Below, one piece after another: positions 10,591 to 24,059 of a stretch of 64,000 nt of DNA; the stretch's first letter is position 1; each line of letters begins with the position of its first letter. The position numbers and the translations under genes were made by a program. The notes under the pieces are model-generated. The model saw only the letters and a program-made list of their open reading frames with translations, did not search any database and was not told the DNA's origin. The DNA comes from Rhypophila decipiens (lineage: Eukaryota > Ascomycota > Sordariomycetes > Sordariales > Naviculisporaceae): positions 124,001 through 188,000 of the forward strand of contig MU858094.1 in the NCBI GenBank assembly GCA_033297075.1, in the 5' to 3' direction.

Positions 10591-12587
10591 CCTTGTCATG
10601 GCTGATAATCGACTGCCCCAGTGCCGGGATATAGTACAAGTCTACCATGCAGAGGGGACATGCAATACCGCGTTGTGGCTTCTTGGGCTAAATTGGTGTG
10701 TTGGTGTGGGAACTTGGAACACAGCTGGGGGCGGAAGAAGATGTTGAGAAAGCAAGCCATCATGACTTCCTTAATCACCACTCAGGTTCCGAGAAAGGCC
10801 AACATGATGCATCCATTGGGTAGTTTAGCTCAACTTAGGATTCGTTAGTTGCTTAGCGAGTAACCCTCAACGCTGGGAGGCGGGAGCACAACGTGGTGAG
10901 ACAGAGACGAAAAGTGAGAGCTCGTCTGTGGTGGTCTGTATATCAGCCGGGACCAGCCGTTCCTAAGCCACTTGACCCTGGTCCTCGAGGATTTGCTGAT
11001 CTTGGTCTTGATCTTTTTTTTTCTTTCTCGTTTTGGTTTGAGTCATCGATCCAATGTGCTGTCTGAATGTGTTATAGGAATAGGGCAATGGGGTTAGGGA
11101 TATGCATGCCCTCATGCACCTCAACTCAGCCTGTGGCCTGGGGAATGATAAAAGATGGTGTGTGAATAATGTTGAGAATTGCGAAATCGTCCCATCGCGA
11201 TCCAACGCCCATGGAGGAAGTGAAGAAGGAGGGGCGGGTAGACTAGGAGTCCAGAAACAAGAGATATAGCTGCATGAAAGGTTGGCTAGAAACTTGGGAT
11301 CTGATCTGCAACTTTGCAGTGGTGGTGCCTGTCTCGAACTTTTCGACGTTGCTTCCCGCTGCTTGGACATTGGATCAAGGGACTGATTGGATGAGCGAAC
11401 GGTGGGTCTACAAGACCGTAGGACGGGGAATCGGAGACGGGGGCAGAATTGGGAATTGGGAAGCGACAATGAGATTTCGAATCCAGAAAAGACACGGTGG
11501 TATGGACCCATGGGCCATGCTTGCGCGACTTCCGTAGTCCAATGCGGATAGGGTTGCCATTAGGGAAGGAGTCGCTTCGATTCGGGACTCCAGAACGAAA
11601 CAATTAATGTGGGTTGTTGTTTGAGGGCTGGAAACTGCCTCAAACTGCCTTAACCGCAGGCAAAGAGGCAAGAGCGATCGCGAAAGTGATGCTGTGACGT
11701 TCACAAGCTATCTTTGATGATCAACGGAAGGCGTCAGTCGCCAGCTGTCAATGGCGGATAGGTATCCGGTCCCGTACAGTGTACCCCACAGATAACCCTT
11801 ACCCCAGTCCGGACTCCAGGCAGGATTGCCTCATCATCCCTGTCCCCACGCCGATTTACAGCGGCTGAACAAGGATGATGATTCCTCAAAAAAAGAAAAA
11901 GAAAAGTTGTGGCCGCGCGTTGAGCGCCAATTCGCCAGCTCAGCTTGTCTTTGTGCCATCATTCTTGCGTAACTCAACTTTATCTCGACTTCATCCTACG
12001 CCTCGTTCCTAGTGGTCAGCTCAGTATCTCTACCCAATAGGTATTCTGTCTGCTTTACATTATCAGCGACCGCCTGCCACAACCGCCGATGCCGCAACTC
12101 GCCATGCCTTGATACTGAATATAGTGTCCGAGTATTCTACATATTTCATACATGTCCCTGATGTGGGCCAGATGTGGGCCAGATCACGGCCGCAGATGAG
12201 GTTGCGTTGCGCGGCTCCACGTCGTACACACATGCCATGGAGCAGAACAACTTGGGCTTCCGAGGCTTCCATTGTTCCCGGAACACAGAGGACGTCTTAT
12301 TATTACACCGACTCCTCGACACGCCTGCTCGCCATGGTCTCCTCTGCACACAAGGGCGCTCTCCTTCTCGGCTGTCGCCCCAAATTGATCCTGGTTATCG
12401 GATGAACGACTCCTCGCTTTCGGATCAGGTTGTCGAACCCAAACTCGTTACAGCTCCGTGTATCTTGCCGTTGTTACCGCTACGGCATATACTCGGTCAG
12501 TGACTCGTCGGTCTATGACTCTCGCCGGTGCAGTCATTTGAAGTTAAATTCGGCGGTGACATATTAGTTTTGTATTATACTTTGTCC

Positions 12588-12650
12588 TGGCGTTGGTGTC
12601 TAGCGCCACTGTTGTTTTAAATTTTCTTTTCCAGCCACTTCACATTGCAT
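12588..12650 (+). repeat. 63-nt stem-loop repeat, copy 1
   Basis: Matches 61230-61292 at 57 of 63 positions without gaps. It contains TGGCGTT-GGTGTCT-AGCGCCA, a 7-bp stem with one G-T pair and a 7-nt loop, followed by a pyrimidine run ending TTTTCTTTTCCAG. Confidence 0.85.
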
Positions 12651-15600
12651 ATACTCGGTCACTCGGTGCACTCCAAAGATAGCAATATGGAATCCTTGCA
12701 TCCCACTGGAGGAGTTTGCGCACTACCGGTGCCTATCTGCAGCAGCCCAGTACCGCACACGTACAGTACACTACTGTGCAAAGCAGCCCCAAGGAGAGCC
12801 GCCTAGCCAGCTACGGTCCACTAAAGAACCTGCCAAACGCTAGCATCCAGCGTTGACGACCGATTGCCTTCTCCAAATCGAGCCCCGCATGGGCTGTTAT
12901 CCCCGACACGCCTCCAAGAACAGCTAGGAAGTTGATCTCGCGCAAAACGGCCCGTTAGTGGACATGCCTAGCGTCCTCAAAAGAAGATCCCTTGGTCCAA
13001 GGGTATCATCGCCCCTGTGATTGGCGAGACGGACTTTCCACAGCATCACAGGGTAACTCTCTGGCGGACTGATGTGATCCGAGATTTGAATGCCTCCTAC
13101 TTCGGTTTATTAATAAGCTCGAGGCGGTCTGCAAGACAACCCACAGCCTTGACGAACCAACAATGACGAATCCTCATATTCCAGCACAGACCCAATTGCA
13201 CCTTATTATCACTATTCACTCAGGAACCATACCCTGTCATGGTTGGATTCAATAACTGTTCCATGCAGCTTTCATTTTGCCGGCTGGAAGGCGAAACACC
13301 TGCACATGGCACGACAGGGGTTGCTATGCCATCACCAACCTGGAAACTAGCTCTTCATCTGTTCGGGCAAACCTGAACACAAAGCGATTGGCTGGGCCAG
13401 CGGGCATCTTTCTGCAGAGCAGATTCTGGACTACCTACCGTGGAAGGCTCGAATCTGGACCAGGTCCTAACAACAGAGGCACTTGCTACAGAGTCCAGGC
13501 TCTGTTTCTACTTGCGCTATGAACTCCTGTCGGTACTCCATCGTCTTACCACAGAAGATATCCGTCCGGGATTGCAAGACTCCGAGCCTTTGCTCTGGTA
13601 TCAAGATTCACGGTGCCGCGCATTTCCCAGATCAATGATTCTCGCAAAGCTGGTCTCGGAATGGGTGGAATGAAGTCCGCAAAAGGGACTGCCTAGCAAA
13701 GTACCTTCTTCCACCGGGATCAGACAACAGAATCCAAATCTCAGTTTCCGATCGATTCAGGCATTCGGGGCGGGCTTTTTGCTGGTACCAGCTCGTTCAG
13801 GTCACGCAGCTGACATATCACAAAGCCGGATTTACACGGCCTAGCCCCAATAAACACCAGTACCATCAACCTACCTTATCAGCAGTCCACCTGGCATGGT
13901 TTCTGCTGGCTGATTGGCTTCCCCACCAGGGCGGTAACAAATTCGGAGAAGTTACTTGACGCAACACGATCATTACTCGGCCATTGATATCAGTCAATTG
14001 GCAGCTATCCGCTGCTGGGTGGCATGTTCATGCCCATGGGTTTGCGACTCATCCAAACATCCGATGCTACGCTTAGGTCTAACCCTGATGGCGGGATTCT
14101 CATTAGCGAGGCGAAACTGTTAAGGTCCCATGAGTCTGAGAGACCATCCCAATGGAGCCCATTCCGTCACTGAAATCACCATGTTCCGAAATTGAGAAAA
14201 GCTTCTCGAACCCAAACGGTTCGTCCGATCTTTCCTAAACTGAGCACAGCAGTTATAGGCTATGGCCATCCACTCTTGGAAGAGGTTAGGCGGACGAATG
14301 AATCCCAGTGACGCCCCAATAGTATGGTTCGAACACACTATGCCTTGTCTCCAAATGAGGAAATCCGGACCGCGGACGTATGTAGATTTGCCACAGATCT
14401 GTCAACCTTGAACAGCACTGTCTTGGCCCAGCGGCATCCAGCTGCAGAATATTGGCGGAAACGAGCTCTGATGTATTCGTATCCTTATCTATGGCTCCCC
14501 AGAAGCTACCCTGTGCCTTATGGCGGCAGCAAGCTATTGCCCGACCGGGTGTGAGTTTTGCCTTTGAGGCGCTGAATGGACCTGCAAACCCAACTACCGA
14601 CCTCGAGGCCTAGGCGGCAGCAGGGATTGCTGTGACATCGTCCCACCTAAGGATGTATGTACCCTTTTCTCGCCCCGAGGCCTTTCGGAGGCAACAAGGT
14701 ATCTCACCAAGGTCCAAATCCGTGGGGCTGTTTGGCTGGAGAATAAGGCTGACCTATGTCATGGTGGGATAGGACCATGGAGGACTGAAACTCTCTCTTA
14801 TGAACTGGTATCCGTGAGGCGCCAACAATCTCAACTCCGACTACCCCACCCAGCATCTCCAACACCAGACGGGACACAGCAATACGGAGTATGGACCCTA
14901 TGATTTCATGCCATGCACAGAGTCTCATTCAATGGCGGCTTGCCGTCCTTCGGTGGGGGCGCGACAGTCCTGGTCGGACATGAACATATTAACACAGCCA
15001 AGTACCGGGCGAGAGCAGCACACAGCTATCCATGCATACTGGAAGTGAGATACGGCATGTATTTTGCCCCAAAACGAGCTGAGCTTCACTCCACTACCAG
15101 GGTACGTACCGCCAGCTTGCACGTGTTTCCATATCCGTTCCCTACGCTTTCGATCATTCCCCGAGATTATAGAGCACATTTCTAGACGGCAGCCCGGTCT
15201 CATGTATATGTGAGGCGCAGACCGGGGGAGCAAGCCTTGCATCTTACACGCAGGGCTGCAACCACCATCCCCTTGTCACTTAGAGTTTGTGTCACCATGA
15301 TATCTTTACCATTTCTGGAGATCGTCCCAGATCAGAGGGTATTAGATCGGTCTCGAACGAGACAGAGATGTCGGACGGTCAGCGAAGCCATGAGAAGGCA
15401 ACACGTGTCCTCGGCTTCCCGGGCCTCCCGGGGGCTCGGTCTCTGATCCCGTAGATGTTGATCGAGCCCTTTATATCTATCGGTGACCAGCGGGCAAGCC
15501 ATGATGCGCAGGTGAGGATGCCGAACTGAGCAATAGGATCACTTCCGGCTTTCCCCAGAGAAGCCTCAGTATCTTGCCGTCTCTGATAACTCTATCTTTC

Positions 15601-15939
15601 CGAATCTTTTCCACACCACACCACACTACAGACTATTTTCACGGTCCGCTTCTACACATACCCCTGAATCTTGGGATCCTGAAACAGCATGACGTCGTCG
15701 TCACTCTCCAAACATCTGTCAAGGCTGACTACCTCCAACGGACATGCATGACAACACTGGAGTTAGCAGATACTATCTCTCTCTTAGTCCCGACTTGCTC
15801 CAAGTCTACTTTCTTCGTCTTGTCGCCTTTTGTGCCCTTTCTCAATCACAGTATCTTTCTCAGTCTGGTTTGCAATACTAGTACCTTAGGCGTGGTTCTT
15901 TCTTACTGCGTGCGTTGACAACACTGACGGCCCACTTAC

Positions 15940-16284
15940 TTTACCATCGTCAGGATCAAACCAAACCACAGCCAGCACGTTAGTATTATAGCCCGAGTGA
16001 GAGTCCTGCAATAATTTCTCATACAAGTTCATACAAGGCTTGTACTTCACGTACTTGTTGCTTCGATATAGACATGCCATACTGTAGTGCGGTAATGTAT
16101 GTCTATAGTACAAGATACATTGCCCGAGGAGATACTTATTCAGAAAGCTGTTGTAAACCCGAACCCGCTCGTCCACATAACCACGTAACTGATAACGGCT
16201 TCCGAGTTTAGAAAGAAGGGTCTCATCCGACCAAGCTTGCTTGACATGCGCGATAAGTCTGTCTCTGTTCACTGTTGGGCTGCG
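15940..16284 (-). pseudogene. Protein-like open fragment, probably one exon of an unrecognised gene or a relic
   Basis: A stop-free minus frame of about 115 codons with protein-like composition: it includes DRLIAHVKQAWSDETLLSKL, ERVRVYNSFLNKYLLGQCIL, YYRHTLPHY and NVLAVVWFDPDDGK. It ends exactly at a good donor (AAA|GTAAGT), and a further GTAAGT donor lies just upstream of its beginning on the same strand, so it looks like an internal exon. I could not find a start codon, or flanking exons in a compatible frame, that complete the gene. I do not recognise the family. It may be a gene with short exons I missed or a decayed copy. Confidence 0.35.
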
Positions 16285-18502
16285 CTGCTACTCCTCAGTT
16301 ACTTACTTAAACTTGATGCCCGAAGGCTGGTAAACGACTACCTAGGTAAGGTATGTGGGATCAGCAAATAAGACGGATATATAAAAGAAGGTTGTTATCT
16401 CGGGCCGTGACCGGTGAACACCTGGACGTCTAATTATGTGGTATCTATCTGACTTATACCGCACGTATGAGTGATATTGACTATGCTCCGTGTAGTAGTA
16501 CAGCATTTTGAGTTGATGTTACACGACTTACGTGAGTACGATAGTCTTTAGGAGTGGGGAGATAAGGCAGGTAGAGATAAAGCAGGTTCAGAAGACACAT
16601 GCAGTTTGTTGACCGGTCAGAATCATTGTGGTGTGTTCAGGTTTGGTGTCTGGTTGTGACGTTGCTGTTATGATGTTTCAAGTTGTATATAATTAGTTGT
16701 GTCAACTGTGTTTTGTTCCGAGCCAACTTATCATGCCCGTTTTTCCTTCTACCTCCTTTCAAGCTGATGATGCTGGAATGAGTGACATGAGCAAAGTTGG
16801 TTTCACAACAGCTGTCCAGCCCGTTCACTAGAGGGAAAGGCTTCGAGAAGGAACTTAGCCACTACCCTGCCCCTTGAGCTATTTATTGTTTTATTAGTCT
16901 TATCGTTGCGGATTTTGAAAATATAAACACTGCTATCTCCTTGAGAGGACAGTGCTAAATCTTGAGTAGTGGTATCCTGTGCGTAGGAACATCCACTTTA
17001 CATGATATCTGTCAAGTTCTTAGATGTAAGAAGGATATATTTTCTTTGTTCAATAAAGGAACTCAGTCTCAGGATTATCCTGCATCAAAACTTTGATCGT
17101 GAGTCTTGGGAGAGTATAGGCTACAGATTACACGCTGTCCGTGTGATATAAGGAGTCATGAACTCTCTCTTCATCGGCATGACTGGTTCTCTTAGTTGTA
17201 ATCTAGTGCGTGTAGATGCTGTCCCCGATCCCGGAGTCCAAGCATTCGTGTAGCATCTTACGATAGCTGTCATTGTGTTTCTTGATTCAGGCGTGGTAAT
17301 ACAAGCTTGACCAGGGCAGGGGTCTTGTTTATTTCTAGATGCAAGTCAGAAAGACAGCTACTAGCATCGTGCTACCTTACCCTTGGGCTAGTTAGTTGAT
17401 CTCCCCGCCAGGATGATGTTGTCATTCGTGCCCAGGAATCACCATGTTGGGGAGAGTTATTGTTAGCTAATGGATACTATCTCGTCGAGTTACAGTGCAT
17501 GGTCAGACTCATACACACGTGGAGCTGGATCGAGACCATTGGAGATTATTATAGTTGGTGTTTGACGAGAGTTGATACTAAATGTTTTCCGGTTTGCGTC
17601 ACAACCTACCTGCTTGGTACAATCTACCTAGTTGGTGAGAAGCTCAACGCACAAGACAATTGTTCTTTGAGGTTGATGGCCAGCTGTCAAAAACCAGGTA
17701 GTAATGCGATCAAGTTGAACCATGGGCCACCTTATCCGGATATTGGGGAACCGGATACGCTATCCGATTTTCCCTTGAACAAGCAGCTCCTACCTACAAG
17801 ATCATAAAGTCGTAGCGCTGTCTACCATTTCTGTTGGGGGAAACAAATAGAGTATGTACGTACTGCTGCTCTTCTTCGATGGGAAGGTAGTGTAGATACC
17901 CTAGGTACCTTACCGAGCAAATAGACGTATGCATGGTACTTCGTCCCCCTGTTTTAAACACCCTAGAGTTCAGTTCTGTCTGATGAGCCGTCTGACCCCC
18001 ACCATGGACGGCTTCTTTTGCTATTGCCGGTACCGGTACGTGTACACCAATGGGGAAAGACGGACGGCTCGATTTCTCGAAACGGGCCCCGGGTGCTGGT
18101 GCTGGTGGAGAGACGGCCCGTGGAATGGAACTCTGCCTTCCCGGTGTGCCGTGTGGGGGAGCGGAGTGTAACTCTTTTGCTGTACCTGTACCGTGTTGGT
18201 GGGGGACAGGTGGGATCAAGATATTTGCTTCTGGATGGTATTTTGCCTCTATTTCTGAGATGTGTGTTGGTTTTGATTCATGCAGCTTATGGATGGAATA
18301 CTTTTGTAAGCAAAATACATGCCAAAGGTGCTGTGCTGGTTCGAAACAAAGTTTGGGTGCTGCAGCAACAACGTCTGGTAATTACTTTCCCTTTTTGATT
18401 TGGCAAAAAAGTGCAAGTCATGTCAGAGATTCAGTCAAGGTTAGTCAAACAAAGTTTATGAGGCGAGATGTTAAAGGAGTCTAGAGCGCAATTCCAGGTT
18501 TG

Positions 18503-18518
18503 TTCTAGAATTCTAGAA
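18503..18518. repeat. 16-bp perfect palindrome (TTCTAGAA twice)
   Basis: TTCTAGAATTCTAGAA is a perfect palindrome made of two tandem TTCTAGAA units. It lies in an AT-rich stretch upstream of the Pth11-like gene; no function can be assigned. Confidence 0.9.
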
Positions 18519-19611
18519 TCTCTATAGAATACAGATGAGCTTATATAAGAAAATTTGTCTCTTTGGCCGAGAGGTATATCAGAAAACCTATCAACAGCTA
18601 CGACTACAAAACCAGAGATAGCCCTCAGTCAAGGAGATCCACGGGGGCCAAGGATGGCCCCGATCATCTGGGACGGCCTCAAGTCTCGGGTGGTAACAAC
18701 TGTCCGGAGGAAGGTTGATCGTTTTCTCCTTCTCAGCTGCCTCGCTCCCCTCCTCGAAACGTCGTCAGTTGCCCGCTCAGTGGATGAAGTACGAGGCGTC
18801 GGCCCCTCACCGTGAATCCCGTCTCGGTTTCTTTGTTGCTTCACGGAGAATTGCCCGTCTAGGCTTAAGGTCAGCTTTGCGGGTTCCTCCATCCAATGGC
18901 TTCATGACGTTTCGGTACTCCGAGCTCGCCTATTTGGTTCCGAATACCTGGGAGAGGCAAAGAAGATGACGTGAAAGCCAAGCTTTGGATGATGATGTGG
19001 TTTTGTTTGTGTGCTTCTAGTAAATGCAAGCTGTCTGGTGGTCTTGGACGCATGACTGTGCCATAAGGGCTTTGTTTGTCTTTGTTCGCGGTTAGCCCTG
19101 CATACAGGTTTGGTCTGGAAATAAGACACACATGGGCTCAGAGCCGCAAGTCATGAAGACCGGTCTGCCCGTCCTTTATTTCTCACGATCCCGAGCATCA
19201 TTTTGTTTTCTTTTATCCTCTAACTGCCAGTGTCTTTCTCCGGACGCTTGATGTCAGGGGGCCAGCCGACATTAAATACCGTACCTAAACCCGCAAGCGA
19301 GGTCTCACCTCCTTAGTCTAGAATGATGTATGCTGGAATTTCTTTGTTGTCGCTCCTCTAGGTGATATTTATGAAATCATTACGTTTGACATATAAATAA
19401 ATGCACATGTGAGCGAGCGCTGTGTCATAGAAACCAACCATCACCTGTTTCCTCTCATTTCCGCTGCGTTCGTGATGATGGTCACTTAACCTCTTGCTCT
19501 CGATCACGGACCTTGAACATTGGTCTCAACTTCTCAAATGACTGACTGTCTTGCTTCGATACTACTTCGTGATCACAAGTTACAGCTTTTGGGCCTGGCA
19601 ACAACACTATC

Positions 19612-21149
19612 ATGGTTCATCTCGGGGCGGACTGGGTGATGGGGATATCGATGGATTGGTGCTGGGTTTTTCTCGAGTTGCTATTCACCTCTCTAAGGTT
19701 TTACACACGACGATTCATCATAGGCGGCTTATGGTATGATGATTATGTTCTGGCGGCCGCAGTCGTATGTCCATCGATTCCAACTTTTCATGGGCCGGCT
19801 GCTAACAAGATGTCTCTCCAAGATATGCGATATCATCACAAAGTCGTTATGGCTGGCCTCTTTCTTCCCCTTATACCATGGAGCGAAGGTATCCGAGGTA
19901 TCGGAAAGCCATCTGGTCAGGGCCGATCAGATAGTTGGCGTGATGGAGCCCTTTATATACACGACCTTTGCGCTGAGCAAGGCGGCAGTCTTGACATTCC
20001 TCCACCGGCTGTCCAAGACTCGGTGGTATGGACTTCCAACTGTCTACATGTCACTTGATGGGAAGCTCCCTACTGACGCACAACTGTGAATACAGGGAGC
20101 GAAGAATGTTGCTATCGCTGGCAATCTTCTTCACATCATGGAGCATCTCCATCGGCGTGCTCATAACATTTGTGATCTTCCAGGGGCTCAATGTCCCCGC
20201 TGTTGAGATACTTTCATCTTATTTCGGCTTTACGGTCTTCCTGAACCTCTTCCTGGCCCTATTCCCATGGTACATGTTCCGAAATGTCCAGATGAAGCGG
20301 TCCAAGAAGGTCACCATATGTGTGTCTCTGGGGCTCGCAGGAATCCTGTAAGTCACAACATTCCTGCATATTTGCGCTCGCCTGACTTACACATGATCCC
20401 TTCGCAGAGGCGAAATCGCCTGTCTAGTGCGAAACATCAAGAGTATCACCGTCCAACACGACGACAACCATCTAGTGGCCGTCCAAATCTGGACATGCTG
20501 GGAAATAGGTCTAACCATAGTCTTCGTCTGCATCCCAACCTTCCGACCGCTCTTCAAACGCTGGATCCGACGTCTCCGGTCACAAAACTCACGCTTCGGA
20601 TCCGTTGGCCGGCACTCCCCAGCCCCAAGCGACCCCTTTGATCGAATCGAGCGAGGACACGGGGGAAGAAGTGGCGGCGGCGCGAACCACTACAACAACA
20701 AATCTCGCCCAACACGAGGTCGAGGTCCAGATACCGAGCTCATTCACGAGACCACGACAGGAATAAGGACCGAGATCTCTCCATCCCCTACTCGGCGGGG
20801 GGACGACGAGATTGATACCACCATGGGACCACGACAGCTTACCGAAAATACATATAGTCCCAACCATTCAAGTAGTCTCCAGAACCATCTCCGCCGTCAA
20901 CGGGATCCCTCCAATAACGGAGAGAAAAAGCTCACAAGGAGACGAGAAGACGCAAAGGAACAAGAAAAAGAAAAAAAAAAAGCAAACCAGCTCTTGTTTT
21001 CAGAGCAAATAGAACGTCGAATGACGATTTTCACCAGGGAGATAACGGGGACAAACGACGAGGCAACGTCAATGGGCAGCAGTTCGTCAGATGGAAACTT
21101 GTCTCGACCACCTTTGGCACAACCTGGCCCCTTGCGGCATTCAATATGA
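19612..21149 (+). CDS. Pth11-like fungal 7TM receptor (rhodopsin-domain integral membrane protein)
   Basis: Member of the large fungal family of seven-helix membrane proteins related to Pth11, thought to sense surface or chemical cues; ligand unknown. Exons 19612-19764, 19823-20025, 20096-20347 and 20408-21149 give 449 aa. Introns are 58, 70 and 60 nt; the first has a GCTAACA branch site. Exon 1 ends the first helix with LRFYTRR and the conserved GGLWYDDYVLAAA, where family members have WxDD. Further helices include LASFFPLYHG, LLSLAIFFTSWSISIGVLI and YFGFTVFLNLFLALFPW, and the last lies in the exon 4 start (CWEIGLTIVFVCIPTFRPL). This lacks a CFEM domain. The cytosolic tail (about residues 265-449) is hydrophilic, with Gly-, Lys- and Ser-rich stretches. 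The ATG is the first after an in-frame stop, leaving a very short extracellular N-terminus. Confidence 0.82.
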
Positions 21150-21381
21150 ACATGGGGGAGGACATGAAGCGCAGTGATAGGATATGTTGCAAGTGAGAAT
21201 TCCCTTTTTTCAATATACGAGCAACACGATATCAATAGATTTGGACTTTAATGTACCTACTCTAGACTTTAGCGAATCTCCTTAGCAGTTAATACATATA
21301 TAATAATTATTCAAGTACTCTAGAGTGGCATATACATCACCAGACATTGACAACAAATTACCTCAAAACGATATCAAGAAT

Positions 21382-24059
21382 CTACCCCAAGTTATCCAAA
21401 GCCTTCTCCCTCGGCCCAACAACCAGTTCAAAGTCCCCAGGCGACAATGTGAGCTCGTGCCGTCCTCCCGTCATACTTCTCAGCTGGCTATCGTACTTCA
21501 TCATCTCCTTCAGCGGCGCCTTACCCACAATCCCCAGCATCCTGACGGTATTCTTCCTGGGATCGCGCAGACTCTGCACCGACTCGTACGGGTCAGGCGG
21601 AATATAGATATTAGAAACATCAATGCCCCCCTCGGCGTAAAGCTCCTCTTCAGGCTTGCGGATCTCCAGGACCTGACCGCCTCGGGCAGAAGTAAGATCG
21701 TGCTGCACCACGTTGCTGGATTCCTCGGGACAGGTGATGGTAAAGTTGGTAAAGGGCTCAAGCAATCCCATCTGTCCACGGGATTGGATTTCCTTTAGCA
21801 AGCCCCTCACGCCCCCGAGGGCAGAGTTGGTGATGTGTCCACCTGTCGAAGACACACCGAAATAGTCGTCCTCGGGATCCCATGTAATGGAAACATAGCA
21901 GTTTCGAACACGCGAGCTCCGACGGGGTCCTCTAGCCAGACCGGCAATGGCTCCATTGAGAAGCTGCTGACGGATGGTTTCAGGCTCGTACGGCAGTTTC
22001 TGGTAGTTGGCGTTTTCAGGAAGGGACAGGCAAACACGGACGATGTTGCCATCCCTTTGGAAAAACGACTCGGAAATATCCGAGGTCGAGTGCACTTGAT
22101 CGTGATGGTGTTGCTGAAGAGGCTCGATACTGACCGTGCATGCTGCTCTGCCGGGTTTATCGCGAAGAGGCCGCTCAAACACGGCCCGGAGTGGGCCAGC
22201 AGAATCCAAGGGACATTCGGCATATTCGACCTGGATATCGCCCCACATGGCTGATTCCTTGTCGATCTTGTAATGCGTCAGGAGTCGGTGCTGGGCAATC
22301 TCGAGGTGGAGGAGGCCCATGCCAGAGAGGATAAACGTCTCGGTCTTCTCATCCACCGACCATCTTATGCTGGGGTCTTCTCGTGACAGTTTGCTCAATG
22401 CCTCGCGTAGCTTCTCCCGAAATGTTGGCGTGTAAGGGTCAATGGCCATAAAAGCGACGGCGGGAGGGATGTCCAGAGTCTTGATCTGAAGGTTTCTGAG
22501 TGGTTCAGGGACTCCGTGTGATTGGTGGCCGGGGAAGGTGAGCAACGTGTCACCGGTCCGGGCAGATTTGAGGCCTGTCATGGCACCAATGTGTCCTGTC
22601 GGCATCTCCTGGATCTCGTGATGATCATTGGCAAAGACATGCAAAAGATTGAGAGGCTTCTCAAAAGTGTGAACGTGGCTGTTCCACATGTGGCTGCTCC
22701 TGCTGAGTGAACCGTGATAAACCCGGACATAGCTCATCATGCCGCGCTTTGGGTCATCGACAACCTTGAACACTTCGGCGAGAGCTAAAATGGGTGGTTG
22801 GCCAGGATGCCGGTTCTTTCTCTTGGTCTTGGCTTCTTCTTCCAGGAAATGAGTTAGTGAAGCTGTCTTGGAGGCAACTGTGACTTGTAACTCGGGTCGA
22901 TCGAGAGGGCTGGGGAGGTAGTCAATGACGCCGTCAAGTAGTGGCTGGACACCGATATTGCGGAAGCTGGCACCTGCAAAGACAGGAGCAAAGCGGCCCT
23001 CGCCATCCATGATCAATCGTCTGATGGCTTTCTTGATGGAGGAGGCAGGTATTTGGGCCTGCTCGTCACTGAGAAACTCGTCCTGTATCTGCTCATCGTA
23101 CTCGACCAAGCTCTCAACGAGCTTCTGACGAGCTGTCTGCATCTCAGCCCGAAGTGCCGGGTTTTCCTTGGCTATATTCTCGGCACTGGCAATGTTCATG
23201 GCACCTGTTGATGAGAATCTGATACCCACTTGGTTGATGACGTCGATGACGCCAATGAAGTTGTCGCCGTTCCACCAGGGAATTTGGCAAAGAAGCGGTA
23301 GCGTCTTCAATCTTGCGGCGACCTCCTGAACGGATCTTTTGAAGGACGCACCTTCACGGTCTAGTTTGTTGACAAACACCAGCCGAGGAATTTTGGAAAG
23401 ATGGGCGGAGTTCCAGACTCTTTCTGTGTGCGTCTCGACGCCCTTGACAGAATCGAGAATGCAGACGGCGCCATCAAGAATGGGCAGGCACCGATCGACC
23501 TCGTAACGGAAGTCTTGATGGCCCGGTGTATCAATGAGGTTGATGGTTTTGGGTGCCTGGCCATCAGGCAGAGCATCCTTCGGCGGCCAGTGGAGAGTGA
23601 TGGCAGCCGACTGGATGGTGATTCCACGCTTCCTCTCGAGCTCAAGAAAGTCGGTCGTGGTGTTGCCACTGTCGACATCTGGGGTCGTTTGTTAGTGCAT
23701 GTATGCGCTTTTGAAGGCTAAGATGAGAGCTTACTTCCGAGAAAGCGTGTCCGACCACTGTAGTAGAGCATACGCTCAGTTGTAGTGGTTTTACCCTAGG
23801 AATCGTCAGTGATGTAGGGCAGAAAGACAATAGACATGGAGCCAGAACATACCGCGTCGACGTGGGCAATGATGCCAATGTTGCGGATGTTCTCTGTTGC
23901 ATCATGGTGGGAGGCTGACTTGTTCTCGCCATGAATGCGGCGGACAGCTATGTACCCTGAGAATAGCACTGGCGTGTTTCTGGCACGGCCAAGGCCGACG
24001 AGTTGTCTTGTTTGCCCATAGTGACGGCAACAGGCCCGTGAAGTTGCCGTCAAAAGCAT
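21382..24059 (-). CDS. mef2: Mitochondrial elongation factor G 2 / ribosome-releasing factor 2 (Mef2)
   Basis: GTPase that, with ribosome recycling factor, splits mitochondrial ribosomes after termination. Exons 24059-23853, 23795-23735 and 23678-21382 give 854 aa. The N-terminus is Arg/Thr/Ser-rich without acidic residues over about 40 residues, fitting a mitochondrial presequence. GTPase motifs are G1 AHVDAGKTTTTERMLYYSG (assembled across the first intron), G2 ERKRGITIQSAAI, G3 DTPGHQDF and G4 VNKLDREG. Domains II-V follow through YAECPL and the C-terminal LGIVGKAPLKEMMKYDSQLR. Length and domain order agree with yeast Mef2. The third intron position restores the frame with GN|VDSGNTTTD. A 5' ATG at 24155 is in frame but would bury the presequence, so 24059 is preferred. 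It faces VPS17 across a shared promoter region. Confidence 0.93.

Larger units (their letters stand above)
9580..19611. other. About 10 kb gene-poor region
   Basis: No complete gene can be supported over this stretch. Open frames are short, overlap one another on both strands, and lack family motifs. Exceptions listed separately are open fragments at 10313-10590 (-) and 15940-16284 (-), a 63-nt repeat at 12588-12650 and a 16-bp palindrome at 18503-18518. Composition changes from balanced (9.6-15.5 kb) to more AT-rich with many TATA/TAGT runs (about 15.6-18.6 kb). It could hold long non-coding transcripts or decayed transposons; nothing visible decides this. Confidence 0.5.

Noticed and set aside
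10820..10850. tRNA-like start (GTAGTTTAGCTCAAC)
   Set aside because: No partner for the acceptor stem and no box B follows.
12159..12185. Two GATGTGGGCCA units in tandem
   Set aside because: Very short duplication without other context.
12485..12662. 15-bp direct repeat GCATATACTCGGTCA at 12485 and 12648
   Set aside because: Short, could be chance or a minor local duplication; only the longer 63-nt repeat was kept.
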